A DNA stretch of 64,000 nt from Oscillospiraceae bacterium (GTDB lineage Bacteria; Bacillota; Clostridia; Oscillospirales; Ruminococcaceae), in contig JAEDJD010000001.1 in NCBI GenBank assembly GCA_016296505.1, positions 1 to 64,000 on the forward strand, in the 5' to 3' direction. The position numbers and the translations under genes were made by a program. The notes under the pieces were generated by a model. That model was not told the origin of the DNA. It was given only the letters and a program-made list of their open reading frames with translations, and did no database searches. Shown here one piece after another: positions 52,524-61,489 of this stretch. How positions within the stretch are numbered: the stretch's first letter is position 1; every line of letters starts with the position of its first letter.

Positions 52524-53432
52524 ATGAAAAAGTATCTGTTAATGTTTCTGCTCTGCGCCTGTGCATGGGGATGCGCCGGCTGTGCAGGAAATGCCGCGGA
52601 CAGTGTGGAATCCGATCTGGAATCGGCAGAAACCACTGAAACTGTTGCCGTTACAACTACGGTGCCTGAAGCGACTACCACTGTCACAACGACAACAACT
52701 GCTGATTATCTGATTGCGTCGGATATGAAACTGGAAGTCAAAACGGATACGCTGCGGCCTTCAAAATGCTCTGTTGCGCTGACGAACGAAGATAGTGAGA
52801 AGCAGCGTTGCTATACAATGAACTACCAGATCTACGAGGTCGGAGATGATACGGAAAAGCCTTGCTATGAGAATGCAGACTATACGGAGACGCAGCAGGA
52901 AGATGTGCGGTATCTTGCGCCGAATGAAACCGTTGAACTGCAGCTCGACTGGGCAAAGCGATACAGCGATTTGCCTGATGGCACTTATATTATGGAGCTT
53001 ACGCTTGAACGTGTTGCTGCCGATCCCGATGACGCAAATTCGCCGATGCTTCGTCTGGTCGCAAGGACAGAATTTGAAATGGATGCCTCTGGATATATGC
53101 CGAAGCTTACGATTGATCCGGAGGATGTGAATCCGCAGGGCGTTGTGCTGAAAATTAAAAATTCAACGGACGTTGGCAGATGGTATGTGACGGCCTATCA
53201 TCTTTATGATGAATCTCGCACGCCGCGTGTTGAGTTGGTTCAGGATATCGACCGTGAGACGCAGCTGCATGGCAATAACTATATGCCGCCGGGTGGAGAG
53301 CTGGTTCTGGTCTATGATTGGTCGGGAAATTACGGTTCGCTGCTCGAAGGGGAATATGTTCTGGAAATTACGCTGCTTGCCGAAAATGAAAAAAAAGGCA
53401 AGATCTATCGTGCGAAATTTGAAATCGTATAA
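52524..53432 (+). CDS. Lipoprotein with two tandem Ig-like domains
   Basis: A 302-residue lipoprotein with lipobox (CAGC, Cys at about 17-20) and a Thr-rich linker (about 32-60). Two similar beta domains follow (about 70-175 and 190-300), each with a Y-x-x-Y segment, a P-x-x-x-x-x-x-L-x-Y/L-D-W turn and a G-x-Y-x-x-E-I/L-T-L strand, the pattern of bacterial Ig-like domains in cell-wall proteins. Neither domain has catalytic features. Last gene before the terminator; it probably binds or spaces a substrate or partner. Confidence 0.7.
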   Translation: MKKYLLMFLLCACAWGCAGCAGNAADSVESDLESAETTETVAVTTTVPEATTTVTTTTTADYLIASDMKLEVKTDTLRPSKCSVALTNEDSEKQRCYTMNYQIYEVGDDTEKPCYENADYTETQQEDVRYLAPNETVELQLDWAKRYSDLPDGTYIMELTLERVAADPDDANSPMLRLVARTEFEMDASGYMPKLTIDPEDVNPQGVVLKIKNSTDVGRWYVTAYHLYDESRTPRVELVQDIDRETQLHGNNYMPPGGELVLVYDWSGNYGSLLEGEYVLEITLLAENEKKGKIYRAKFEIV

Positions 53433-53446
53433 AATCTATCACAAAA

Positions 53447-53484
53447 TGAAACCAGACTGTCGAAGATTCAACAGTCTGGTTTCA
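53447..53484. terminator. Bidirectional terminator
   Basis: The 14-bp stem TGAAACCAGACTGT / ACAGTCTGGTTTCA has a 10-base loop. It ends the lipoprotein operon on the plus strand and the pectate lyase gene on the minus strand. Confidence 0.88.
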
Positions 53485-53518
53485 CTTATGAGAATGGATA
53501 GAAAAGGCAATTCAAATT

Positions 53519-55948
53519 TTAGTTCAGTTTTGCAATGATGCGGAGAATCTGGATGACATCATCACTGCTGATGCCGGCTGTTTTATCGCAGTCGGCATTG
53601 ATTTTGCCTTCTGCTGTGATATGAACATCCTGTTCAGCCACGAAGCGGGCAAGCAGTACGGCGTCGGATACATCGACAATTCCGCTGCAATTTACATCGC
53701 CGCTAAGCAATGTGTCGGGCTTGGTTTCCGTGGAGACCGAAGCGGATGTCGTGGTTGTGACAGTGGTTTCCTGCGTACTGATCGGCGTGGTTTGTGAAGC
53801 GGTTATAATCGTTGTTACGGAAGTAGTTTGCTGCTGCGTATTGTTCGTCATATATTCCATATAGAATAGATTGCAGCTATCGGCTTTGGTAATCGTATGT
53901 GCGCCTGCCTTAACCGAAAGCGTTATAACGCCGTTTTCAACGATGTACTTAGTGTCGTCGAGTTTGACGGTCGCTGCGGCTTCGCCGAATACGAGCAAGA
54001 GCTTACCGTCTGCCGGTGCGGAGAAGCTGATCGCAGTCGCAGTTTCCATTTTCAGGCACTGCGTCAGCGTTTTGCCATTGTAATTGACGGTGCCTTTGCT
54101 TGTTGAGAGGTTGCCGCCGATCTGGAAGAAGCTGCTTTCCTTTCCGTTCTCGGTGAAATTATGGATATAACGCGTAGCCGGATCAATCTGCGGAGCTGTT
54201 ACGGTCGAACTCTGTGTGGTTGCAGAAGATTCCGTGGTATTCGGTTTTGTATCGGTTGCGGTCGGCTGGGTCACAGTTGGGAGTGTTGTGGTGACAATCG
54301 GCTCGGTGCTGCCAATATACGCGCCGCTGCCGATCGAAACGATGCTCGATTGATAGTTGAGCAAAGCTGCTTTCAGCGCTGTATTGACTGCATAGCTTGC
54401 GTCATCAGCGGCGTTGTCAAATTTCCATTTGAAATCGCCGCCTTGTATTCTGCCGGCATTTTCGGTGACAATGACAGGAACATCCGCAGGCGCGTCGGGT
54501 GTATATGTATACATATCGGACGCGGTATCGAAATTGTTGTAGCCTGTACTGCCAGCGAGCGTTTTGATGGCTGCCGGAACGATGTCCTTTGCATTTTCGA
54601 CTTCATAGGCGTCGAAGCTGGACTGATTTTTCTGATACGGAATATAACTCTTCGCGTCTGTCATGATATTATTATATGCCTTGATGATACCGCCGTTTTC
54701 ACCGGAAAACGTACCTTCGCCGAGTGCGTCCGTGCCTTGCTTGCTGCTCATCATTGGCTTTGGACAGTTACGGAAATAATTTTGCTCGACATAGGCGGAA
54801 GCGCCCATTGTAACGCCAACGCCATATTTTGCATTGCCGTCAAAATAATTATTATAGATATGAACGGTACAGGTGCGGATACGGGGATGCCGGGAATCGG
54901 AATGGTCATACCAGTTGTGATGATACGTGATGCGATTGTCGGTCGATTCAGATTTCATACCCTGCAAATTGCTTTTGCCGCAATCCCAGAAGTGATTGTA
55001 GCTATGTGTGATATAGGTTGATGTTTTTGTATCGAGCGCGCCGTCGCCTTTTGCCTGATCGGCGTCAGAGCCTGCATCGCCGTAGAACAGATCACAGTTA
55101 TGTACCCAAACGTGATCGTTATTTTGCTGTATACCGATATCATCGCCTTCGGTGCTGTCGCAGTTCATGAAGCCGATATTGCGCACTTCGACATTGGAGC
55201 AGTTTGCGATGCGCAGACCGAAGCCGTTGAAAACGGTATCCGTACCGATACCCTCAATCGTAATGCCGCAGGAAAGCCGCTTGCTGGAGCCGCTGCCTTT
55301 GAGCAGCAAATCGCCGCCTGACAGAACGGAAGGATCTGTGATATTGCCAATGCAGCGGATGTTCAGCGGACGGGTATCATAACCCTTTTGATAGGAGGTC
55401 AAAATATTTTGGATGCCGATGCATTTTGTTTTTGCGCCGTTGGAGGCGGTTACGACATCGAGCGAGACCGTATCTTTCGTATCGTTTGTCACATAGAGAA
55501 CGACTGCGCCGTTTTTCAGTGTGCCGTCATCGTTATAAGCGCCGGACGCGCTGCCCTGTACAAAGGCGAAACCGCTGCGGTCAAATGCCTTGACGCTGAT
55601 CGTCTGCTCCTTTGCCTTGCTGGAATCCTCTTTGCCTCCGATCAGCGGAACGACTTTAATTGTATGGCTGCCTGATTTCAGTCCGGGTATATCGGTACGG
55701 TAATACCCGTTGTACTGTCGGATCAGCATACTGTCGACCTGTTTGCCGTCGGCATAGACATTGTAGCCGTCTGCGCCGGAGACTGGCGCCCATTCAGCGA
55801 CGGCTGTCTCAAACCATCCCTCAGCACGGGAAAAGCTGACGGCGTCTGCCGCAGAAACGATGTTGCCGGTTATGACCGGCAGCGCGCCCGCGGCAAGAAC
55901 TGCGCTGCAAAGAAATGCAGCGAATTGTTTGGTGCTGTTTTTTTTCAT
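53519..55948 (-). CDS. Secreted modular pectate lyase with C-terminal dockerin
   Basis: An 809-residue enzyme. Order: signal peptide (1-33); fibronectin-III-like domain (about 38-120); PL1-type parallel beta-helix (about 125-470); Thr/Pro linker; a beta-rich carbohydrate-binding-like domain (about 580-700); Thr-rich linker; dockerin (about 745-805, GDVNCSGIVDVSDAV and DCDKTAGISSDDVI). PL1 features are VWVHNCDL, GALDTKTSTYITHSYN, HHNWYDHSDSRHPRIR with the catalytic Arg, and VHIYNNYFDG. It cleaves polygalacturonate by beta-elimination with Ca2+. The dockerin attaches it to a cellulosome-like complex. Confidence 0.88.
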   Translation of the reverse strand: MKKNSTKQFAAFLCSAVLAAGALPVITGNIVSAADAVSFSRAEGWFETAVAEWAPVSGADGYNVYADGKQVDSMLIRQYNGYYRTDIPGLKSGSHTIKVVPLIGGKEDSSKAKEQTISVKAFDRSGFAFVQGSASGAYNDDGTLKNGAVVLYVTNDTKDTVSLDVVTASNGAKTKCIGIQNILTSYQKGYDTRPLNIRCIGNITDPSVLSGGDLLLKGSGSSKRLSCGITIEGIGTDTVFNGFGLRIANCSNVEVRNIGFMNCDSTEGDDIGIQQNNDHVWVHNCDLFYGDAGSDADQAKGDGALDTKTSTYITHSYNHFWDCGKSNLQGMKSESTDNRITYHHNWYDHSDSRHPRIRTCTVHIYNNYFDGNAKYGVGVTMGASAYVEQNYFRNCPKPMMSSKQGTDALGEGTFSGENGGIIKAYNNIMTDAKSYIPYQKNQSSFDAYEVENAKDIVPAAIKTLAGSTGYNNFDTASDMYTYTPDAPADVPVIVTENAGRIQGGDFKWKFDNAADDASYAVNTALKAALLNYQSSIVSIGSGAYIGSTEPIVTTTLPTVTQPTATDTKPNTTESSATTQSSTVTAPQIDPATRYIHNFTENGKESSFFQIGGNLSTSKGTVNYNGKTLTQCLKMETATAISFSAPADGKLLLVFGEAAATVKLDDTKYIVENGVITLSVKAGAHTITKADSCNLFYMEYMTNNTQQQTTSVTTIITASQTTPISTQETTVTTTTSASVSTETKPDTLLSGDVNCSGIVDVSDAVLLARFVAEQDVHITAEGKINADCDKTAGISSDDVIQILRIIAKLN

Positions 55949-56028
55949 AAAATATTCCTCTCAAATATCAAAACAAAAAATGTGAGAATAGTGGACAGGG
56001 GATATGCCTGCCCTTATCTCTGTTTATT

Positions 56029-56058
56029 ATTATACGGATTTTTCGTTTGAAAGCAATG
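56029..56058 (-). promoter_or_regulatory. Promoter of the pectate lyase gene
   Basis: On the minus strand: TTGCTT, 18 bases, TATAAT, about 80 bases before the start codon at 55948. Confidence 0.65.
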
Positions 56059-56217
56059 ACAAATTCTCTTGAAAATCTGCACAATGATCTTTTCTTATGA
56101 ATGACGCCGTACAATCTGCCGCCAACAGGTATCTCGATTTGCTTTGCACAAATCTATTGTGAACGGGCGGAAAACTTGTATAATCTGCCGAAGTTTGTGA
56201 AAACTATGTGGGAGGGC

Positions 56218-56246
56218 TTGACATTCGGGTTGAAAAGTGGTATCTT
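56218..56246 (+). promoter_or_regulatory. Promoter of the hrcA operon
   Basis: TTGACA, 17 bases, TATCTT, immediately upstream of the CIRCE element. Confidence 0.85.
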
Positions 56247-56250
56247 ATAT

Positions 56251-56277
56251 TTAGCACTCGGTTATATAGAGTGCTAG
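56251..56277. promoter_or_regulatory. CIRCE operator (HrcA-binding inverted repeat)
   Basis: TTAGCACTC, 9 bases, GAGTGCTAG matches the CIRCE consensus (TTAGCACTC-N9-GAGTGCTAA) except the last base. It lies just after the -10 element, so HrcA bound here represses hrcA-grpE-dnaK under normal temperature. Confidence 0.95.
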
Positions 56278-56326
56278 CACAACAGAACATTGTCTGCAAA
56301 AACTGAATGAAGGGAGCGTTTCGCAA

Positions 56327-57367
56327 ATGGATGACAGAAAACTGCGGATTCTTGCAGCAGTCGTGGATGAATATGTCACGATGGGCGAACCTGTCGGTTC
56401 CAAAACCATTGCCGCGCTGCCCGATATCAATGTGTCTTCCGCAACAATTCGCAACGATATGGCGGTGCTGGAGCAGCTAGGTCTGCTGGAGCAGCCCCAT
56501 ACCTCTGCCGGAAGAATCCCGACTTTTCAGGGCTATAAGCTCTACATTGAAAAATGTATGCCGGGGGTGAAGCTTCCGCAGGAGGAGCGCGAGCGGCTCG
56601 ATAGTATGTTCGGAGACGACGCTGCGCTGACGGAAGATGTGCTGATTCAGTCGGCAACGACCGCACTTGCAGAGATTACGAAGTGTGCAGCGGTTGCAGT
56701 GAATGCAATGCCGCAGTTCTCGGTGATCTCGAAGGTTGAGGTCATTCCGACCGGCAAGCGGCTTTACGTGATCCTTCTGATTACCTCTGCGGGCAATATC
56801 AAGAACAAAGCCTGCCGTTTGGAATTTGATCTCAATGAAGACCAGCTTTCGTTTTTTACGGCATTCCTGACCGAGCATCTGCATGGCGTGTCGCTGAGCG
56901 ACCTTTCATCGGAAATGTTCGATCAGCTTATCACGGCAATGGGTACCTATATGGCAACGCTTGCGCCGCTTATGCAGGGGCTTTATGAGCTGAGCCTGGA
57001 TATGATGCGGCAGGAACTGACGGTCAACGGTACGCGCAATCTACTGACGTGTCAGGAACTGGAACCGCAGGATATCGTCGAATTTATGGAGCATCAGGAT
57101 GTAATTATGCCGCTGCTGAACGATACGTTCAGCGGGATTCATGTGATGTTCAGCGAGGACGCCAAGCGGGAGAATCCGCAGCAGACCTTTGTGATCGGCA
57201 ATTCCAGCATGATCGTCGGACAGTATCAGAAGGACGGCAAAGCCGCCGGACGGCTCGGTCTGATCGGTCCGATGCGGCTGGATTACGCAAAAGTAATCCC
57301 GTATCTTGAATATTTTACAGAGAAGATTAGCAATCTGATCTCTGAAAAGGAGGATGACAACACATGA
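56327..57367 (+). CDS. hrcA: Heat-inducible transcription repressor HrcA
   Basis: A 346-residue repressor with an N-terminal winged helix (YVTMGEPVGSKTIAALPDINVSSATIRNDMAVLEQLG) and the characteristic LEQPHTSAGRIPTFQGYK segment. It binds CIRCE and is normally stabilised by GroEL. GAAGGGAGCG precedes the ATG. It overlaps grpE by 4 bases. Confidence 0.96.
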   Translation: MDDRKLRILAAVVDEYVTMGEPVGSKTIAALPDINVSSATIRNDMAVLEQLGLLEQPHTSAGRIPTFQGYKLYIEKCMPGVKLPQEERERLDSMFGDDAALTEDVLIQSATTALAEITKCAAVAVNAMPQFSVISKVEVIPTGKRLYVILLITSAGNIKNKACRLEFDLNEDQLSFFTAFLTEHLHGVSLSDLSSEMFDQLITAMGTYMATLAPLMQGLYELSLDMMRQELTVNGTRNLLTCQELEPQDIVEFMEHQDVIMPLLNDTFSGIHVMFSEDAKRENPQQTFVIGNSSMIVGQYQKDGKAAGRLGLIGPMRLDYAKVIPYLEYFTEKISNLISEKEDDNT

Positions 57368-57951
57368 CAGATGAAATCCGTGATGCGGACGGCTGCGAGG
57401 ATTGCGAATCCGTGGAGGAAAGCAGTCTGCATGAAGAAGAAACCGAGAGCGTGTTTTTTTCGGCCGAAGAGGAACCTTTCTCTGAAACCGATGACGGCGA
57501 ACCGGACATCATCGAGGAGCCGGACGCCGCTGAACAGGCGCTGCAGGCTGCAAATGAGAAATATATGCGCCTCTTTGCGGAGTTTGATAACTTCCGTAAG
57601 CGCACGGCAAAGGAGAAATCCGAAACATATCAGGACGCCGTTGCAAAGACTGTTCTGGCGCTGCTGCCTGCTGTAGACAGCTTTGAACGAGCGATGGAAG
57701 CGCCCTGTACGGATGAAGCATATCGAAACGGTATGGAAAAAATATATCAGCAGATGACTTCATTGCTGCAAAAGCTCGGCGTCGAGGAAATCCCTGCGAT
57801 GAACGAGAGCTTTGATCCGAAAGTGCATAATGCAATCCGACAGGTTGACGATGAAAACTTTGGTGAATCCACCGTCTGCGAGGTCTATCAGAAAGGATAT
57901 CGCCTCGGAGACAGATTGATTCGCTGCGCAATGGTCAGCGTAGCAAATTAA
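57364..57951 (+). CDS. grpE: Nucleotide exchange factor GrpE
   Basis: A 195-residue cochaperone that releases ADP from DnaK. An acidic low-complexity N-terminus (to about 60) precedes the conserved coiled coil (KYMRLFAEFDNFRKRTAKEK) and the C-terminal beta domain (FDPKVHNAIRQVDD, YQKGYRLGDRLIRCAMV). The start overlaps the hrcA stop by 4 bases, and AAAGGAGG lies before it. Confidence 0.95.
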   Translation: MTDEIRDADGCEDCESVEESSLHEEETESVFFSAEEEPFSETDDGEPDIIEEPDAAEQALQAANEKYMRLFAEFDNFRKRTAKEKSETYQDAVAKTVLALLPAVDSFERAMEAPCTDEAYRNGMEKIYQQMTSLLQKLGVEEIPAMNESFDPKVHNAIRQVDDENFGESTVCEVYQKGYRLGDRLIRCAMVSVAN

Positions 57952-57979
57952 ATAACAGAAATTAGGAGGTAACTTGATT

Positions 57980-59824
57980 ATGGGCAAGATTATTGGTATT
58001 GATTTGGGTACGACAAACTCCTGCGTCGCGGTTATGGAAGGCGGTAACGCAGTTGTTATCCCGAATGCAGAGGGCGCAAGAACAACGCCGTCTGTTGTCG
58101 CAGTTTCTAAGAACGGTGAGCGTCTGGTCGGTCAGATCGCAAAGCGTCAGGCAATCACCAATCCGGATAACACCGTCATTTCGATTAAGAGAAAGATGGG
58201 CTCCAATGAGAAGGCAACTGTTGACGGTAAGGCATATACGCCGCAGGAAATCTCTGCAATGATTCTGCAGAAGCTGAAGGCGGATGCAGAGGCATATCTC
58301 GGCGAGACTGTTACTGAGGCGGTTATCACCGTTCCTGCATACTTTACTGACAGTCAGCGTCAGGCAACCAAGGATGCAGGTCAGATCGCAGGTCTGAATG
58401 TTCGCCGTATCATCAATGAGCCGACTGCTGCTGCACTGTCCTATGGTATCGACAAGGAAGATGAGCAGAAGATTATGGTCTTTGACCTCGGCGGCGGTAC
58501 ATTCGATGTTTCGATCATCGACATGGGCGACGGCGTTACGGAGGTTCTTGCAACTGCCGGTAACAACCGTCTGGGTGGCGACGACTTCGATCAGCGCATC
58601 ATCGACTGGATGGTGGATGAGTTCAAAAAGCTGGAGGGCATTGACCTCAGAAACGATAAGACCGCGATGCAGCGTCTGAAGGAAGCTGCTGAAAAGGCAA
58701 AGATAGAGCTGTCCTCTATGACCACAACCAATATCAATCAGCCGTTCATCAGCGTGGACGCAACCGGTCCGAAGCACCTCGATCTCACGCTGACGCAGGC
58801 AAAGTTTAATGAAATGACCGCAGATCTCGTTCGTGCAACGATGGGTCCGGTTGAACAGGCGCTCCGTGATTCTGGATTGAGCGCGTCCGACCTCGATAAG
58901 GTTCTGCTCGTCGGTGGTTCTTCCAGAATTCCGGCTGTGCAGGAAGCTGTCAAGGCTAGAATCGGCAAGGAGCCGTTCAAGGGTATCAATCCGGATGAAT
59001 GCGTCGCACTTGGCGCGGCATATCAGGGCGGTATCCTCGGCGGCGACGTTGAGGGTGGTCTGCTGCTGCTTGACGTGACACCGCTGTCGCTTGGTCTGGA
59101 GACCATGGGCGGTATTTGCACAAAGCTCATCGAGCGCAATACGACAATTCCGACTAAGAAATCGCAGGTATTCTCGACCGCTGCGGATAATCAGCCGGCA
59201 GTTGACATTGTTGTGCTGCAGGGCGAGCGTGAATTCGCAAAAGATAACAAGAAACTCGGAGAATTCCGTCTTGACGGCATTGCACCGGCACCGCGCGGCG
59301 TTCCGCAGATCGAGGTTACATTCGATATCGACGCAAACGGTATTGTTCATGTTTCCGCAAAGGATCTTGGTACCGGCAAGGAACAGAATATCACGATCAC
59401 ATCCTCTACCAATATGAGCAAGGATGATATCGAGCGCGCAGTCCGCGAGGCAGAGCAGTTTGCCGAGGAAGACAAGAAGCGTAAGGATTCTGTCGACGCA
59501 AAGAATAACGGCGAATCGCTTGTATTCCAGTGCGAAAAGGCTCTCACAGAATTCGGCGATAAGGTCTCTGCAGAGGATAAGGCGCCGATCGAGAGCGCGC
59601 TGAACGATCTGAAGGAAGCGCTCAAGAGCGATAATACGGATGAGATCAAGGCAAAGACTGAGGCGCTTCAGAATGCATTTTATGCGCTAAGCTCAAAGGT
59701 CTATAGTCAGGCAAATCCCAATGGCGGCGCACCGGATTTCAGCAATATGAATATGGGCGGCGCTCCGGAGAATAACGGCGGCAATGACGACGGCGTTGTG
59801 GATGCAGATTTTACCGAGGCATAA
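57980..59824 (+). CDS. dnaK: Chaperone DnaK (Hsp70)
   Basis: A 614-residue ATP-dependent chaperone. IIGIDLGTTNSCVAVM, NEPTAAALSYG, DLGGGTFDVSI and VLLVGGSSRIPAVQE mark the ATPase domain; the peptide-binding domain and helical lid follow, ending with an Asn/Gly-rich tail. AGGAGG lies before the ATG at 57980; an in-frame TTG two codons earlier is too close to it. It has the short N-terminal ATPase loop of Gram-positive DnaKs. Confidence 0.97.
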   Translation: MGKIIGIDLGTTNSCVAVMEGGNAVVIPNAEGARTTPSVVAVSKNGERLVGQIAKRQAITNPDNTVISIKRKMGSNEKATVDGKAYTPQEISAMILQKLKADAEAYLGETVTEAVITVPAYFTDSQRQATKDAGQIAGLNVRRIINEPTAAALSYGIDKEDEQKIMVFDLGGGTFDVSIIDMGDGVTEVLATAGNNRLGGDDFDQRIIDWMVDEFKKLEGIDLRNDKTAMQRLKEAAEKAKIELSSMTTTNINQPFISVDATGPKHLDLTLTQAKFNEMTADLVRATMGPVEQALRDSGLSASDLDKVLLVGGSSRIPAVQEAVKARIGKEPFKGINPDECVALGAAYQGGILGGDVEGGLLLLDVTPLSLGLETMGGICTKLIERNTTIPTKKSQVFSTAADNQPAVDIVVLQGEREFAKDNKKLGEFRLDGIAPAPRGVPQIEVTFDIDANGIVHVSAKDLGTGKEQNITITSSTNMSKDDIERAVREAEQFAEEDKKRKDSVDAKNNGESLVFQCEKALTEFGDKVSAEDKAPIESALNDLKEALKSDNTDEIKAKTEALQNAFYALSSKVYSQANPNGGAPDFSNMNMGGAPENNGGNDDGVVDADFTEA

Positions 59825-59836
59825 TTCAGTAAACAA

Positions 59837-59890
59837 TATGCGTCAGGGGTGGAATGTTCTTCCGCCCCTCTCGCCGTACCCTGACGCATA
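59837..59890 (+). other. Long nested hairpin after dnaK
   Basis: The outer arms TATGCGTCAGGG / CCCTGACGCATA (59837-59848 with 59879-59890) enclose a 10-bp inner stem AGGGGTGGAA / TTCCGCCCCT. No T-run follows (GGGAAAGG), so it is more likely an mRNA stabiliser or processing site than a terminator. Confidence 0.55.
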
Positions 59891-59908
59891 GGGAAAGGAT
59901 TTATCCGG

Positions 59909-60025
59909 ATGAATGACAAACGCGATTACATCAAAATGACGCTTGCTATGCTGACAATTCTCGGAATTCTGATGCTGTTTTATATACTGTCGCCGATTCC
60001 GGTACTGCATCTTGAGGCGGTATGA
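59909..60025 (+). CDS. 38-residue single-pass membrane peptide between dnaK and dnaJ
   Basis: An ATG behind GGGAAAGGA opens 38 codons to a TGA. The product has a short charged N-terminus (MNDKRDYIKM), one hydrophobic helix (about 11-30, LAMLTILGILMLFYILS) and a short tail. It lies 84 bases after dnaK and about 165 bases before dnaJ, upstream of the dnaJ promoter, so it probably shares the dnaK transcript. Small heat-shock membrane peptides are plausible but this one is not recognised. Coding is supported by the ribosome binding site and clean membrane profile only. Confidence 0.5.
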   Translation: MNDKRDYIKMTLAMLTILGILMLFYILSPIPVLHLEAV

Positions 60026-60091
60026 CGGGGAATCTGCTGCCGGAGTCTTGCTTTTGCAGCTTGATTGTCACGAATTCAAGCGTTTTCCCTC

Positions 60092-60120
60092 TTGTATTTT
60101 CCGGAAGAATATGGTATAAT
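60092..60120 (+). promoter_or_regulatory. Promoter of dnaJ
   Basis: TTGTAT, 17 bases, TATAAT, about 72 bases before dnaJ, with no CIRCE between. dnaJ can be transcribed apart from HrcA control. Confidence 0.75.
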
Positions 60121-60191
60121 GAACAGTGTATTGCGCAGACTGACCGTTTGCGCCGACGTGAAGAACGATTACACGAAAGGGTGTAGAATAT

Positions 60192-61337
60192 ATGGCTGAC
60201 AAAAGAGATTATTATGAGGTACTGGGCGTCGGCAGATCTGCGACGGACGATGAGCTGAAAAAGGCGTATCGTCATCTTGCAAGACAGTATCATCCGGATC
60301 TGCATCCGGACGATCCGAACTGCGAGGAAAAGTTTAAGGAGATCACGGAAGCCTATGAAGTGCTTTCCAATCAGGAAAAGCGCCAGATGTACGATCAGTA
60401 CGGTCATTCCGCATTTGAAAACGGCGGAATGGGCGGCGGTCCGGGTGCCGGCGGATTTTCGGATGTCAGCGAGATTCTGGAAAGTCTGTTCGGCGGCATG
60501 GGCGGAATGTTCGGCGGCGGTCGCGTTCAGAACGCCAATGCGCCTCGTCAAGGGCGAGATTTGCAGACCAGCGTGACTATCGAGTTTATGGAAGCCTGCA
60601 ATGGTAAATCGCAGAATGTGCAGGTTCAGCGCATGGAATCCTGTCCGGATTGTCACGGCAGCGGTAGTGCAGGCGATTCCGGCTCGGAGGTTTGTCCGGA
60701 TTGTCAGGGCCGCGGTACGGTGAAATCCATGCAGCGTACCCCGTTTGGCATGATTTCTTCGACAAAACCTTGTCAGCATTGCGGCGGTAAGGGCAAAATT
60801 ATCAGGACGCCTTGCCAGAAGTGCCGCGGCGCAGGCAGAGTGCGCGTGAATAAAAGCATCAATGTTGATATTCCTGCCGGAATTGACGATGGAACCGCAA
60901 TCCGCGTGCCCGGTATGGGCGACGCCGGCGTGAACGGCGGTCCTTCCGGTCATCTGATTGTCGGTATCAATGTCAAGTCGCATCCGATTTTCCAGCGCGA
61001 GGGCTACGACGTGCACTGCGATATCCCGATTACCTATGCGCAGGCAGTGCTTGGCGATGAGATTGTTGTTCCGACGATTGACGGAAATGTGAAATACCGT
61101 ATCGCCGAGGGAACGCAGACAGGAACCGTATTCCGTCTGAAAGGCAAGGGCGTCAAGAAGCTGCAGCGTACCGACCGCGGCGATCAGTATGTGAAGGTGT
61201 TTGTCGAGGTGCCGAAGGGACTGAATAAAAAGCAGAAGGATCTGCTTCAGCAGCTTGAGGCTTCGCTCGAATCTAAGAATTATGCCAAGCGCGATACATT
61301 CTTCAAAAAGCTGAAGGATTTGTTCGGCGGTAAATAA
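60192..61337 (+). CDS. dnaJ: Chaperone DnaJ (Hsp40)
   Basis: A 381-residue J-protein: J domain (1-70) with HPD in QYHPDLHPDD, a Gly-rich linker (GGMGGGPGAGG, GGMGGMFGGG), four CxxCxGxG-type zinc repeats (CPDCHGSG, CPDCQGRG, CQHCGGKG, CQKCRGAG), and C-terminal substrate-binding domains. It stimulates the DnaK ATPase. GAAAGGGTG lies before the ATG. Own promoter. Confidence 0.97.
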   Translation: MADKRDYYEVLGVGRSATDDELKKAYRHLARQYHPDLHPDDPNCEEKFKEITEAYEVLSNQEKRQMYDQYGHSAFENGGMGGGPGAGGFSDVSEILESLFGGMGGMFGGGRVQNANAPRQGRDLQTSVTIEFMEACNGKSQNVQVQRMESCPDCHGSGSAGDSGSEVCPDCQGRGTVKSMQRTPFGMISSTKPCQHCGGKGKIIRTPCQKCRGAGRVRVNKSINVDIPAGIDDGTAIRVPGMGDAGVNGGPSGHLIVGINVKSHPIFQREGYDVHCDIPITYAQAVLGDEIVVPTIDGNVKYRIAEGTQTGTVFRLKGKGVKKLQRTDRGDQYVKVFVEVPKGLNKKQKDLLQQLEASLESKNYAKRDTFFKKLKDLFGGK

Positions 61338-61358
61338 GGATATATTGGATATATTAGA

Positions 61359-61397
61359 CCCGAAAACGATCATTGCGTATCGTTTTCGGGTTTTGTT
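61359..61397 (+). terminator. Terminator of dnaJ
   Basis: The 12-bp stem CCCGAAAACGAT with its complement has an 8-base loop, followed by TTTTGTTG. Confidence 0.9.
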
Positions 61398-61426
61398 GTC
61401 TGTATTTGCTTTCTGTATAAAAATAC

Positions 61427-61455
61427 TTGCGAAATAGGAGCGGATATGGTATAAT
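61427..61455 (+). promoter_or_regulatory. Promoter of the MoxR-DUF58 operon
   Basis: TTGCGA, 17 bases, TATAAT, about 35 bases before the moxR start at 61490. It rules out the in-frame TTG at 61427 as a start. Confidence 0.75.
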
Positions 61456-61489
61456 AAAAATATATATATTTATGAAAGGACTTCATATT

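Noticed and set aside
56271..56280. GTGCTAGCAC, the core of the fab palindrome, also occurs at the CIRCE right arm
   Set aside because: It follows from the CIRCE half-site sequence plus three flanking bases; shared regulation is not supported.
57962..59350. Long minus-strand frame opposite dnaK, and a similar one opposite dnaJ
   Set aside because: Antisense shadows of strongly codon-biased genes, without start signals.
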